A stretch of 64,000 bases of DNA from Brachycybe producta. Taxonomy: Eukaryota > Arthropoda > Diplopoda > Playtdesmida > Andrognathidae. A program made the translations under genes and the position numbers. Below, piece by piece: positions 43,101-52,100 of the stretch. The notes under the pieces are model-generated. The model searched no databases. It saw only the letters and a program-made list of their open reading frames with translations, and was not told the DNA's origin. Location of the stretch: positions 806,001 through 870,000 of the forward strand of contig JAUPFP010000049.1 in the NCBI GenBank assembly GCA_036925085.1, read 5' to 3'. Positions within the stretch are counted from its first letter, which is position 1. The number at the start of each line of letters is the position of its first letter.

Positions 43101-44126
43101 CAAATAGCATTTTAATTACAGTATTAAAATTTTATTTCCAAGTTTCCTGATTAATACTTAATAATTTTATATTAATTAATTCGGTAACAAGACGAAGAAA
43201 AATGCACTTTCAGTAAAGAAAAGAATGTCATTTGAGTCTTGATTAAGCTATCTTAGATGTTAGTTTCGCCTCTAACCAGGTACTGCAACTGATAACACAT
43301 TTTTTGGTTTACTTACGAATTTATATTCTAAAGAATGTTTTTTGGGGGAGGGGCGCACGTTCTACACCTAAAGATTACTGTTGAGCCATCAACTTTAATG
43401 GATAGATGAATGAACCTTTTTTTTCTGATCAAAGATTGTTGTGTTGGTCAAACATAGGTTCTTCAACTTTGGAGTCGTCAAAAAGAAGAATTCGCCATCT
43501 GGAGGCAACAGTGGAGGAGCCAATGGTAAAATGCGTGGCAGCAATACCAATTTAAGTGGAAGTACTAGTGATCTTCACAACCAAAGAGAAGATACATGGA
43601 CAAGTGGGCCTCCAAATGTCATCGGTCATTCCCTCAGTGCTAGTAATTTGCACGACTTAGATGGCAGTGAAAGTCCATTCAGGTAAATGAAAAAAATTTT
43701 CTGAATAAGAATTTCTGAATATTTAACATTCAACCCATAATTCATGACAGGCTGGCTTCTCCAAAAGACAAAGGCAGTGGCTACTTCAAAGGTGGTACAC
43801 TGAACGTGTCCAAACCTAAAGCCTTGTCGACTGAATCGTGCAACACAACTCCTAGTCGTAACATGGATCTAACGCTCGAGGTGCCTAATCAGAAACGATC
43901 ATCACTGACTCCACCGGATACAAGACGATCAAGTGGAGGAAGCAGCCAAGAAGCTAGTCCAGTCGGAAGCCAAATTTGTATTTCTACCGAACATCTAGCT
44001 GTTAACATAAAAACAACAGGAGCTCCTGTCACAAAGACTTACAATGAAGTGTGTCCATGGGAGGATATGGAACTGCCTACAAAATCAAATGATGTTTGTT
44101 GCCCATGGGAAGATCAGTTAAAGTAA
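21316..44126 (+). CDS. RGS9: R7-family regulator of G-protein signalling, RGS9/RGS11-like (13 exons)
   Basis: GTPase-activating protein for Gi/o-class alpha subunits; R7 RGS proteins act as obligate dimers with G-beta-5. Coding exons: 21316-21412, 24686-24736, 29539-29648, 34562-34613, 36240-36381, 36476-36557, 38039-38134, 38216-38277, 38430-38543, 41166-41369, 42270-42488, 43458-43682, 43751-44126. All junctions are GT..AG and in phase, giving 609 codons plus stop. Order: DEP (residues 1 to about 90; MEKLVREMQ start, [16 protein letters not shown]), DHEX ([27 protein letters not shown]), GGL (about 190-265, with [12 protein letters not shown]), RGS (about 280-405; [34 protein letters not shown]). 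A Ser/Gly-rich tail ends in two CPWED motifs. DPKG, AIYLxKR and the tail favour RGS9/11 over RGS6/7. The ATG lies immediately after an AG acceptor, so an upstream coding or leader exon, or trans-splicing, is likely. AATAAA occurs at 44149-44154. Confidence 0.93.
21770..22166. mobile_element. hAT-like short element with CAGGGCC-type ends, one end duplicated
   Basis: The left end CAGTGCCATCTTAATGGGGGCC resembles the reverse complement of the right end (CAGGGCCGTCTTTAAG). CAGGGCC-type termini are common in hAT-like non-autonomous elements. The right 61 bp are tandemly duplicated at 22044-22166. It lies in the first intron of the RGS gene. No transposase frame is visible. Confidence 0.5.
23914..23957 (+). 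repeat. (CT)n microsatellite in RGS intron 1
   Basis: Uninterrupted CT dinucleotides of about 44 nt. Confidence 0.95.
24573..24627 (+). repeat. (CT)n tract just upstream of RGS exon 2
   Basis: About 55 nt of pure CT followed by T/C-rich sequence, ending roughly 60 nt before the acceptor of the 51-nt exon at 24686. It extends the pyrimidine-rich region of that splice site. CU-rich RNA is the known preference of PTB-type splicing repressors. Confidence 0.95.
26380..26465. repeat. 26-bp tandem repeat, three copies plus a partial
   Basis: Three consecutive identical 26-bp units beginning AATATTTTAAATTGAAATAC, plus eight bases of a fourth, in RGS intron 2. Identity between units implies recent expansion. 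Confidence 0.95.
26601..27472. mobile_element. TTAA-flanked non-autonomous element with internal tandem array, copy 1
   Basis: The ends are GAGCCTAGATC and ATCTAGGCTC (inverted), flanked by TTAA at 26597-26600 and 27473-27476, as expected for an insertion at TTAA (piggyBac-type target). The interior carries three diverged units of about 185 bp (from about 26776, 26943 and 27127). Each has CCATGTTAAxTCCC, AAACATTTGAA (AAAAGTTAAGA in unit 2), AACTCxCxTTAAAA and AATTAGCAC in that order. No protein frame is apparent. A second full copy lies at 31083-31981. Confidence 0.8.
28481..28880. mobile_element. Inverted-repeat element with AGAGGTxxCTYAACTAAGAGCT ends
   Basis: The left end (AGAGGTGGCTCAACTAAGAGCT) matches the reverse complement of the right end (AGCTCTTAGTTAAGTTACCTCT). 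The right half, including TTTGCGCCATCTATTGGCC, recurs at about 50455-50570 in EEF2KMT, so this is a dispersed family. No coding frame is visible. Confidence 0.6.
29110..29300 (-). pseudogene. Degenerate non-LTR retrotransposon reverse transcriptase fragment
   Basis: Read on the minus strand, the fragment has the RT block [19 protein letters not shown]. In another frame a little downstream it has [11 protein letters not shown], corresponding to the catalytic FADD region. Two defects are visible: a frameshift between the two blocks, and Gly in place of the second catalytic Asp (FADG). Stops follow. It is a dead LINE fragment in RGS intron 2, opposite in orientation to the gene. The clade cannot be assigned from this length. 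Confidence 0.75.
31083..31981. mobile_element. TTAA-flanked non-autonomous element with internal tandem array, copy 2
   Basis: Same family and orientation as the element at 26601-27472: identical start GAGCCTAGATCCACGTCC, TTAA on both sides (31079-31082, 31982-31985) and three internal units of about 185 bp starting near 31262, 31449 and 31635. The two copies are highly similar along their whole length. This copy lies in RGS intron 3, on the other side of exon 29539-29648. Confidence 0.8.
33324..33632. mobile_element. Inverted-repeat element in RGS intron 3
   Basis: The left end TGGCTTCACATGAACCACTT is matched by the reverse complement of the right end (TGGCTTTACACGAGCCACTT), with further matching blocks around CAAAGTGAT. 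About 310 bp with no coding frame, so a probable MITE. Confidence 0.6.
34084..34143 (+). repeat. (AG)n microsatellite in RGS intron 3
   Basis: About 57 nt of AG dinucleotides. Confidence 0.95.
35150..35271. mobile_element. Short inverted-repeat element, TATGTCGC ends
   Basis: The ends TATGTCGCATCCA and TGGACGCGACATA are inverted. AATTGTCCAT and CGAAATG blocks are also mirrored inside. Length is about 122 bp and a TA target is possible. It lies in RGS intron 4 (34614-36239). Confidence 0.65.
35908..35981. repeat. Long near-perfect hairpin in RGS intron 4
   Basis: TGTTTTATTTACT, a 5-nt insertion, then TATAAATTGTTTACAAAATCG on the left pairs with the adjacent reverse complement on the right. 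This gives about 33 paired bases and almost no loop. It lies roughly 260 nt upstream of the exon at 36240. Confidence 0.8.
36890..37380. mobile_element. Inverted-repeat element in RGS intron 6
   Basis: AAAAACCTCGCCTCC near 37008 is mirrored by GGAGGCGAGGGTTTTTTTTT near 37352-37375. Arms are short and ends unclear. It is a likely non-autonomous element; the outer limits given are approximate. Confidence 0.4.
38842..39213. mobile_element. Tc1/mariner-like short element
   Basis: The left end ACAGGGTGTTCATAAAGTCCTT matches the reverse complement of the right end (ACCGGATGTTCATTAAGTCCTT), and TA borders both sides. Termini of the form CAGGGTGTxxxxxAAGTCC are common in mariner-like elements. The roughly 370-bp interior has no recognisable transposase. 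It is in RGS intron 9. Confidence 0.6.
41602..42169. mobile_element. Inverted-repeat transposon in RGS intron 10 with nested LINE fragment
   Basis: The left end AAGGTCGATTCCGCATTATA matches the reverse complement of the right end (AAGGTCGATTCACATTATCC). Mirrored CGAACGTCA/GGAACGTCA, TGTCACC and CACGTCAA blocks follow, so the inverted repeats run for about 65 bp. The middle is a foreign piece of retrotransposon (annotated separately). It lies between the two exons that encode the RGS domain. Confidence 0.75.
41860..42000 (+). pseudogene. C-terminal fragment of a non-LTR retrotransposon ORF2
   Basis: An open stretch reads [20 protein letters not shown] then [12 protein letters not shown] and stop. 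The FSQRVVxxWNSLP-type block is the standard C-terminal tail of LINE reverse-transcriptase proteins. It sits inside the inverted-repeat element at 41602-42169. Only the 3' end is present, as expected for a 5'-truncated insertion. Confidence 0.65.
42621..42834. mobile_element. Inverted-repeat element, GTATxACCTGxCTCATCCT family, copy 1
   Basis: Ends: GTATCACCTGACTCATCCTG and, inverted, GTATACCTGCCTCATCCTAA, each followed by AGAAGAAGCTTGTGACRT. Size is about 214 bp. The same family occurs at 52681-52893. It lies in RGS intron 11. Confidence 0.75.
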
Positions 44127-45165
44127 CCTTTGGGACACAAAACAATTGAATAAAAGGGACCAAAGCGTGAAACTAACGAGAAAAACGCCCTTTCAACATA
44201 CTTGTTCTTACAATTATTGTAAGTAGTATAGGCACTTAACAGAAAAAAATTGTGCGAGTGGTGCTCAACTGTGCTATTTACAAGCTGCTCAAATTTCCTT
44301 CTTTAAAGGTGTCCATAGGTTTTTAGCTTCCTGTATTTCAATTAATGAGATTCAAAGCAACAAAATATTTTAGGCCAGTAGCAAATGAAGCAGCAGTTTC
44401 CTAAAATCGATCCTTATAACAGCTGAATGTGATCAGGTTCACTGTTGCTTACGGCACGTAAGCAGCACATTCTGCATTGCTTAGATCCAACCTACAATTG
44501 AATCCAGACAGCAAGTTGAAGCAAATCTGTGCATGTGCAGATCACAAAACGTTGACCTTCACATGCACTTAAAAATAAAAAGGTCATTTGCCAAAAAAAA
44601 TTGAAACCTGCTGTTTGAAAACGTGCTGCTTCGTTTGATAAGCAGCATGCTCGTTAGCTACTTAATTCTACACCTTTTTTATTCGCTAACTAGAAGCATT
44701 TACCTAAAAATGATCCCTTCATCAATATCATCCATACTTTGTAGCTACATTGTTAACTGAACAGCGAGCCACAACCCTATGGTTATTAGAACACCTATGA
44801 GCATATATAAAAATGAAGCAATGGCAAGAGAATGCACGTAGTAAACTACTCGACCCCTTTTTTTCTATGTAGGTGTCCTATATCACTTCACTTACTTAAT
44901 AACTAATATCCGTTTTTCGGGTGTAATTAGGTAATGATATAAACACAATACTGTTTCAGAGTAAATGCAGATAATTACAGCCATAATCCAAATGTATAAC
45001 TTGCAATTTACAAAATATGTAACTGATTTTGGATGAGTTTAGCATTATTCTATTTGCCACCAGAATGGACCATTATTCTAGTTCCTTTAATTCTTAGCAG
45101 CAATTTTATAATGATGGATTCTCATTTTGCAACGAATTTACATAAACTAACCTCGTCTGACAATT

Positions 45166-45446
45166 AGGGCCATTTCAATATCTCATTAGGGCCTAGGCAT
45201 GCCAAATTTTGGAAGCCCTCCTCCCCCTGCTCATTACATTCTAGTTAATTTCTATTTTCATTTGGTTTTTCAAATTACGCGCCATATGTTCCAACGACGC
45301 AGTAAACATTTAACATTTATTAAAATCAATTTTGTAGAATTAATTTGAATTTTTTATGTGCGTGTATAAAATTTTCATTGTCGATTAAATGCGCTTGCCT
45401 CTTAGGCACTCTGCCTATTGTATCTAATGGATAAAACGGCCCTGCT
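45166..45446. mobile_element. hAT-like element with CAGGGCC ends
   Basis: The left end AGGGCCATTT faces an inverted right end (CAGGGCCGTTTTATCC); GCCTAGGCA/GCCTCTTAGGCA blocks are mirrored inside. Only short termini match, and no transposase is visible. Confidence 0.45.
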
Positions 45447-47708
45447 GACAATGCATCTTATCAACTGATTTATACAGTACATTTTCTGTTTGGACAATGC
45501 AGTTTGACTGTTATCCGTCTGCCACAGGCTTGCATGGCTAACTTCAGTTGACGATGCATTTCACATGCTTCAATTGTACTTTGGTCCCACTGTCACAGGC
45601 CTTCTTAGATGCTTGCGGAGTAATTTTTCAAATTCAAATATACAATTTCATTACAAATTTGAGAGGACCCCCCTGTCCCCCTCCCTCATTTCGAAATTTG
45701 TTCAGCAAGTTTTCCTCAATTCCACAATTTATCTGATTTCTGTCATCTTAAAATTGCTTTTAATAAAAGATACTTGATGAAATGATCCAAACTCGTGGAC
45801 AAAATATGCATCATCCATCGCATTGATAAATAAAGTGCACATTATTATTATCCATATATATATATATATATATATTTCCAATCTTTAGAAACCAAATAAA
45901 TGTGACTGTGAGTAAATACGATTTGCCTTCCTCTTTAAAAAAAACCCCCTAAACCTAGCAACTAGTATTAGTAATCTGCATGAACCAACTTTATTATCTA
46001 AAATAATGACCAATTTTAAATCTTAACCACCGCACACACAAACACACCTTGAGTACTCTTATGTATATTCCAATGTATTCAATCACATTTTTTAATTACT
46101 CACAAAATCTATTCTCACGATAACCAATATAATGTTACTAAAACGTATTTAAATAGTACTGAGTGTGACCAAAATAGAAATGTACAGTAGCAGAAAAATG
46201 TAATGCCCATACTCTCTTATATAAGTGATGATAACTTGTTTCAGTGTTTTTTATATCTTCTTTCCCTGCATGGACCACGGTGGTCCCGCACTAAGCGGGA
46301 GGGGGGGGGGGGGGGGGGTCTGTCAAATGATGATGATGACGAATGGATGAAAGATGCGACATACAAGTCTAATTTGGCGAAATGTGTTTTACGAACTGTG
46401 TAATTCCTCCGCAATGACGGAGAAATTATGAAAGACAGACACAACAACCATGCCTCAAAACGGGATTCGAACACCGGACCCATTTCAGAACAAAATTGAT
46501 CATTTATTTAGACCGTTATAAATCCAGCAGACGTTGTTGAAATCGACTCCGAACTGCTTGCTGACTAACGAACGTCCTTTTTTTATTTTCACAACGATTA
46601 GCTTTTTAACCAGTGATGCCCAATTATTTTTTTTCCAAACAATGTTTTCACAAAACATGAAAGATTTGACTCATCTGAATAAAAAACAGTGGTGTGTCAA
46701 TTTTTTTCTCTGCCATATATTAAACGGCTTTAAATAAAATAATGATCGTAATGTTCAGAAACACATGTAATTTTACAAATCATAAAAAGAAAACATTTAA
46801 AAACAAGGTATCACTTAAATAAGAATTAATAGCATTACTTTTTTAGCACTACATGTATTTTGGAGCAAAATACGATATGTATTCTTGCCAAAGTCACGTT
46901 CATAATATTAACTAAACAGAAAGTAAGTTATATAATAATGTAAATAGAAACTTCACTAACGTTTTTGTATAATAGTAGTAAATATGGAAACAACAGACCT
47001 AATTGTAAAATAAAAGAAATTTTCTCACACTTTTTATCATTTAATAATTAATTAATGTGCAACCTCAATAAAAAAAATTGTATATAAAATAATGTAATAA
47101 AAATTTAGCTTGGAAAATCTGTTGATAATTCATTCTCATTTGAAGTCCATGAAGTTTCAACTTCATTCACCTATTATACGAGCATAAATGTGTTAAATTT
47201 TGACGAAAATTATGAAATTCACGTAATTTCATGATAAAGAGGCCTACTAGAACAGCATTCGAACTTCCTCAACAAACCTTAAACTGCATAATATAATTTA
47301 AAATTTAAATGTCAAACTCTTGACTTACTAAACCGAATCATCGAGATAACACTTAACTAGGCGAGTGCTAAACAGTTTTATAAATTGACCAAAAGCTATA
47401 CCCCTTTAGACAGAATGAAATTACACAGATACTAAAAATCTTAATAAACTTAAACAGGGCTAAACAATCTTACTAAACTTGGCACAATACATAAAAGGCT
47501 TATATTGGATAAGTAAAAAAAATAAACAACATTCGAAACAAAGGTTCCTACTTGCGCATTGTTGAATTTCCATTGTGGAGGGTGTTTAATGGGCGCGGCA
47601 TGTAAGAACTACCATGCCAAAGTTGTGAAATAAGGCACAATAGAGGCACACAGGGAGTACCATATGTTCTGCCTGTATACTCCCAGGGGCCAATTTATTG
47701 GAAACCAA

Positions 47709-48010
47709 TTAAGAGCCTAGACATGCACTCCAGAGTTTCACGTGCTATGAGAAACGGTCAATGTTGTAGCTCCGAAGTTGCTCAAATTGCTCTAGCAACC
47801 AAACGACAATTTGAAATATCATGAATTTTCCTTAATACTCGAAAAACATTAAGGAATACGCAAAAAAAAATTCTTAAGGCTAAAAGATGTTTATAAAGAA
47901 TCAAAAGGTGGCTAGCAAAAATTTTGCTGCAAAATGGACCTTTTTAGAGTCACTGATCTTTAACATGGGTAGAAGCAAATTAACATAATTCAAAATTGTA
48001 TAAAATTAAA
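47709..48010. mobile_element. Arm of the dispersed foldback family
   Basis: Blocks in order: CAGAGTTTCACGTGC, GTTGCTCAAATTGCTCTAGCA, ACCTT-rich ATCATGAATTTTCCTTAATA, TTAAGGAATACGC, AAAAGATGTTTATAAAGAA and AATGGACCTTTTTAGAGTCA. They match the left arm of the complete element in the ALYREF intron (55823-56322). Only one arm is clear here. Confidence 0.6.
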
Positions 48011-49135
48011 ATCCCTTTAACTATTGGCATATTGCAACCAATTTATGTTAATACAGTTACAATTACAAATTTACAATTAGTACTCTGCAAGCAGCCAAAT
48101 AGGCCTATGGCAAAGGGAGATAAAAGTCTAAGTGCAGCATTAAGCATTGTCAAGCACATATACATGCACATACATGTATATAAAAACAAAATGAATATAC
48201 AAATGTCAATCCCACAAAACAAAATTATCCACATTCACCGCCGCCTCGGAAAGAGAGTTCCGTTGTCTTATAACTCTAGGAAAAAAAGACCAATAATATG
48301 AATCTGTCCTAGCAAAAATCTCCCTAATTTTCTTAAGAGTGGTCAGCCCTGCCCATATATAGTGCTTTATGAATATATCACTGGACTGTGGTTTATGATA
48401 ATCACACCACGTGTAATTTTTCCAAACAATTTCAAACTTAACTCAGCCCTGTGATGTGCCAAACTATGCCATTGTAGCACTGACAGCATCTCAGTGACAC
48501 TTTCTGTAAATTTGTGCCTGCCACAAACAAACCTAGCGACCTTAATACCTGGAAACAACATTCTAGAAGAGATTGCAACTTCGATAATTAATTAATCGAT
48601 AAAAATGCAACTTAAAGGCGTCGAAACTAGCTAGATAGATTTGCAAGCAACCTACCTGAAAACACTAAAGATACGTCTTGGAAAAATCGCAAACGTCATT
48701 AAAAACGTAAAAAAAACCGCTACCCGCTGTTAGGTGCCATATGTATATACACTTAATTGCTTCAAAATCTTACCTTCTTCTACATGCATTCATCATATAC
48801 TGTATATGTATAGTAAGGAATGCTATATTTTGTATAGTAGTCCCTGCTTATAACTCAGTATTCAGTACAAACATTTGCTTAAGTTTTAATCCCTTTCCTT
48901 TAGTGCAAGTTGCATGACGGGTTTACTAGTCGATATTATTCGTAGTTGAAACAACTTTACACCTATACAAGAAAGGCAACATCTAATTATTTTTCACCCC
49001 AAAATTACAAGATAGTAAGAAAATCGACACAATAGGGGGAATTTCCAATTAATGTACCAGCTTTTCATAAATAATTGATATAATAATGAACAATAAAACA
49101 TTTTGAGTGTTTATTAGAAAAATCAAATGAGTCAT

Positions 49136-52100
49136 TTATGCTAATGGTGTTATTTTGTACAGTTTCACTTGATACAAGGGATCGTAAAAAAATAAGTTTC
49201 CTGTTTGATGTGTTACCTCGTTGCATAAAAGCCCTTGGGTTTCTAAAATAGCATTTCAAATAAAAAACTTAACTATGCAAATACACAAAAAAAAATTCAC
49301 AACAAGCGGCCAAAAGACAGCTAGGCTCTAGCTGAAGCTAAATAGTGATTCGTGCTGACACGAAACACACCCAAAACGAAAATAGCAAAAGGTAAAATAA
49401 AATAAAACAAACTTAACTGTAACATACCTGTTTCTGTAAGGAACTTCTGGATGGTTTCTTCATTACGTACAGTACAAGCAACGTATGCAACAGCATTTCG
49501 ATGCTCCGTAACTTTTGCTTGAGAATGGTTTTGCGAAATAACAATATTTTTTCCATGTAGAAAATGTGACAAACAGTTTATAAAGTGTGAAGTCAACTCA
49601 ACGTCATAAACAACATCTGAAAGGGAAAATATCAAACCAATAAATGAACCGTTCTCGAAGAGATTATTTAAGACAAGAGACACTCCAGCGTGCACTTGCT
49701 GTACGACGCTATAGATCTATGCAACGTTAAGTAAGATTTGACGTCACCAAAACCACAGTTTCGATTCTGTATACCTTATTTCCTTCAAACTGTGTTTAAA
49801 CAATAATTGAATATGCAATCACTTCTTGAATGCAGTGGCCATTTTTAAGGTAGTTTGGTTGCAATATTCAAAGTGGTATTTTTTATTTAATACGATTTTG
49901 AACTATGCTAATTTCCTAGACCCATGTTAAAGGCCATATACATTAAAAAGGTCCATTTTGCTGACAATTTTTCGGTTCTTCACAAACATCTTTGAGCTTT
50001 AAGTAAAATTATGTATCCAGTATGCTTTTTGGGTAGTCGGGTAATTTTGTAACGTTTCCAATTGACGTTTGGTTGCTAGAGCCATTGAAGTAACTTTGGA
50101 ACTGCCAAATTGACTACATCTCCCGTTAAAGGTCATTGCCCTCAAAAATGTACATTGTGCAAACTACCTTTCGTTCTTTGGGAACATCTTTCAACTTTAA
50201 GAAAAAAATCTTTGTATTCTTTAATATGTTCTTCAAGGTCTTAACATAAATATTTTCGTTACATTTAGAATCGCCGTTCGGTCCCTAGAGCCATTTGAGT
50301 AGCTTTGGAACCACAACACTGACAACGCCTCATGGCACGTGCAACACTAAAGAGTGTCAAGGTCAAGATAAATTTATAAAAGTAAATCAACTCCATGTTA
50401 GAACAAAAAATATGAAAAGTGAGCAAAGAATCATCTGCTTTTTTAAGCTAGAAGGTATACTGTTGAATCGTATTGTAACTGAAGCAGGTACAATTTGCGC
50501 CATCTATTGGCCACACTAACTTTTGGCACAACATGCATCATAGGAAGAACTCTTAGTTGAGTTACCTCTGTCTATTTACCATGGACAAGGTTCGTAACTA
50601 ACCAGCAGCGAGGATAACGTCCGCAATGAAAGACCCGCTGAGGTTCCAACTGCTCTCATTGCTCCAATCGATATTACCTATCAAAAAATCTGTTCCCACA
50701 AAACGAGTGCTTGCAACTGTTAAAAAATACGGCGTAAGACATATTTAAACAAATTTTTCGTACGTAATACTTTACCTGAATTGGAAATGTCCTCCTCCTT
50801 ATGCTGTCTGTTCAACTGCAAGTTGTAAAACAACTGGCCCAAAACTTCGGAATGATAATCGCTGTAAAAGTAAGAACGAGGCCTACAAACTTTGGCTATG
50901 TAAAATCCTGTGAGACCCAAACCACATCCCAATTCGAGAACCCTTCTGAAAGAAAACCAGATTTGAAAACGGTTAATCGGTTTACTTTTTCTTTTCAGTT
51001 TTTTTTTTTAAATGGTGCATGACAAAGAGAACGCGAAATAACTGAAATAAATCACTGAAATAAATGAATTCTCTACTAAAACATCAAGTTTGTTCAAAAT
51101 TAATTTAAAAATAAACTGAAAGAGTAGATACTATTTGTAATGATATGTTTAAAAATATTTTTTTTTCCTTTTTACGCCATGTTTGCTATTTGAAATCGTA
51201 AATTTGCGCTTTTAAATTGTTTTAAAAAGTTCCTTTTTATGAAGGCGTCTATTTCTGTCTATTTTTCTTTTCAAATAGCATTAGGATGGTTTTAAAGTGT
51301 AAAGACCTCTCTGTCTTTCAGGTGCAAAATGAAGAGAAACCTGAATGTGTTTTAAGAAACTAGAAGGGTAGCTCAATCACTTAATTGTATTTTCCTGTTA
51401 ATATCTTTCAAGCGGACGTTTTTGTCTATAAGAAATTTATTTTAAAAAATATCAACATGAAAATACGTGATTGAGCTACCATTCTAGTTTCTAAAACACT
51501 TTCTGGTTTCTTTCAATTTCGCTGCTGAAAAATATGAAAACCAGTGTTTTAAAAAGCAAAGTAAACCATCTTAATACTATTCTCCCTTTAGTGCACCATG
51601 TTTTGTTTTTGTTTTCAATTGAGAATAACACAGATTTACTTTTTACAGAACAATTCCTTGTTATGAATACAAAAATCGGCTAAGAACTTAGCGGCCTGAA
51701 AATAAAGAAACCGGACTTCACAAAAGATTTTAAAATCAAAGTAAAACTGGATCATATTTCACCTGCCAAGTAATTAAACCGGTAGAGCCTTGGCTTACGA
51801 TCGCTTCGTTCTCTCTTAAAATCACACAGTTTGAAATATCATCATCCTATCGGTAGAAGAAAGAAGAAGAAAAAAAACTCATTAAAAACTGTTCTTAATT
51901 GGTTATACATGTATAAAAAACAATAAACATCTTAAAATACAATAAAATAGATCTTGTGTCCGAATTTTGACTGATTTTGCTCCTCGTTTTCTCTTAGTAC
52001 GTTTGTGTATTCCACATACAATTCTTCACAGATTTCGATTCCATTGTCTTCCAACTGTGTCGAAAAACAAAATTAACATTTCATTAGAACGTGAATCGAG

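Larger units (their letters stand above)
44127..49135. other. Gene-free stretch between RGS and EEF2KMT
   Basis: No coding exon recognised. It holds a hAT-like element (45166-45446), a TA microsatellite (about 45853-45876), G18 at 46301-46318, a possible tRNA-derived SINE (about 46395-46560), and one arm of the foldback family (47709-48010) that begins TTAAGAGCCTAGA. The RGS 3' UTR is at the left edge and the EEF2KMT 3' UTR at the right edge. Confidence 0.6.

Noticed and set aside
46203-46403. Glycine-run open frame over the G18 tract
   Set aside because: It translates a homopolymer and a repeat element.
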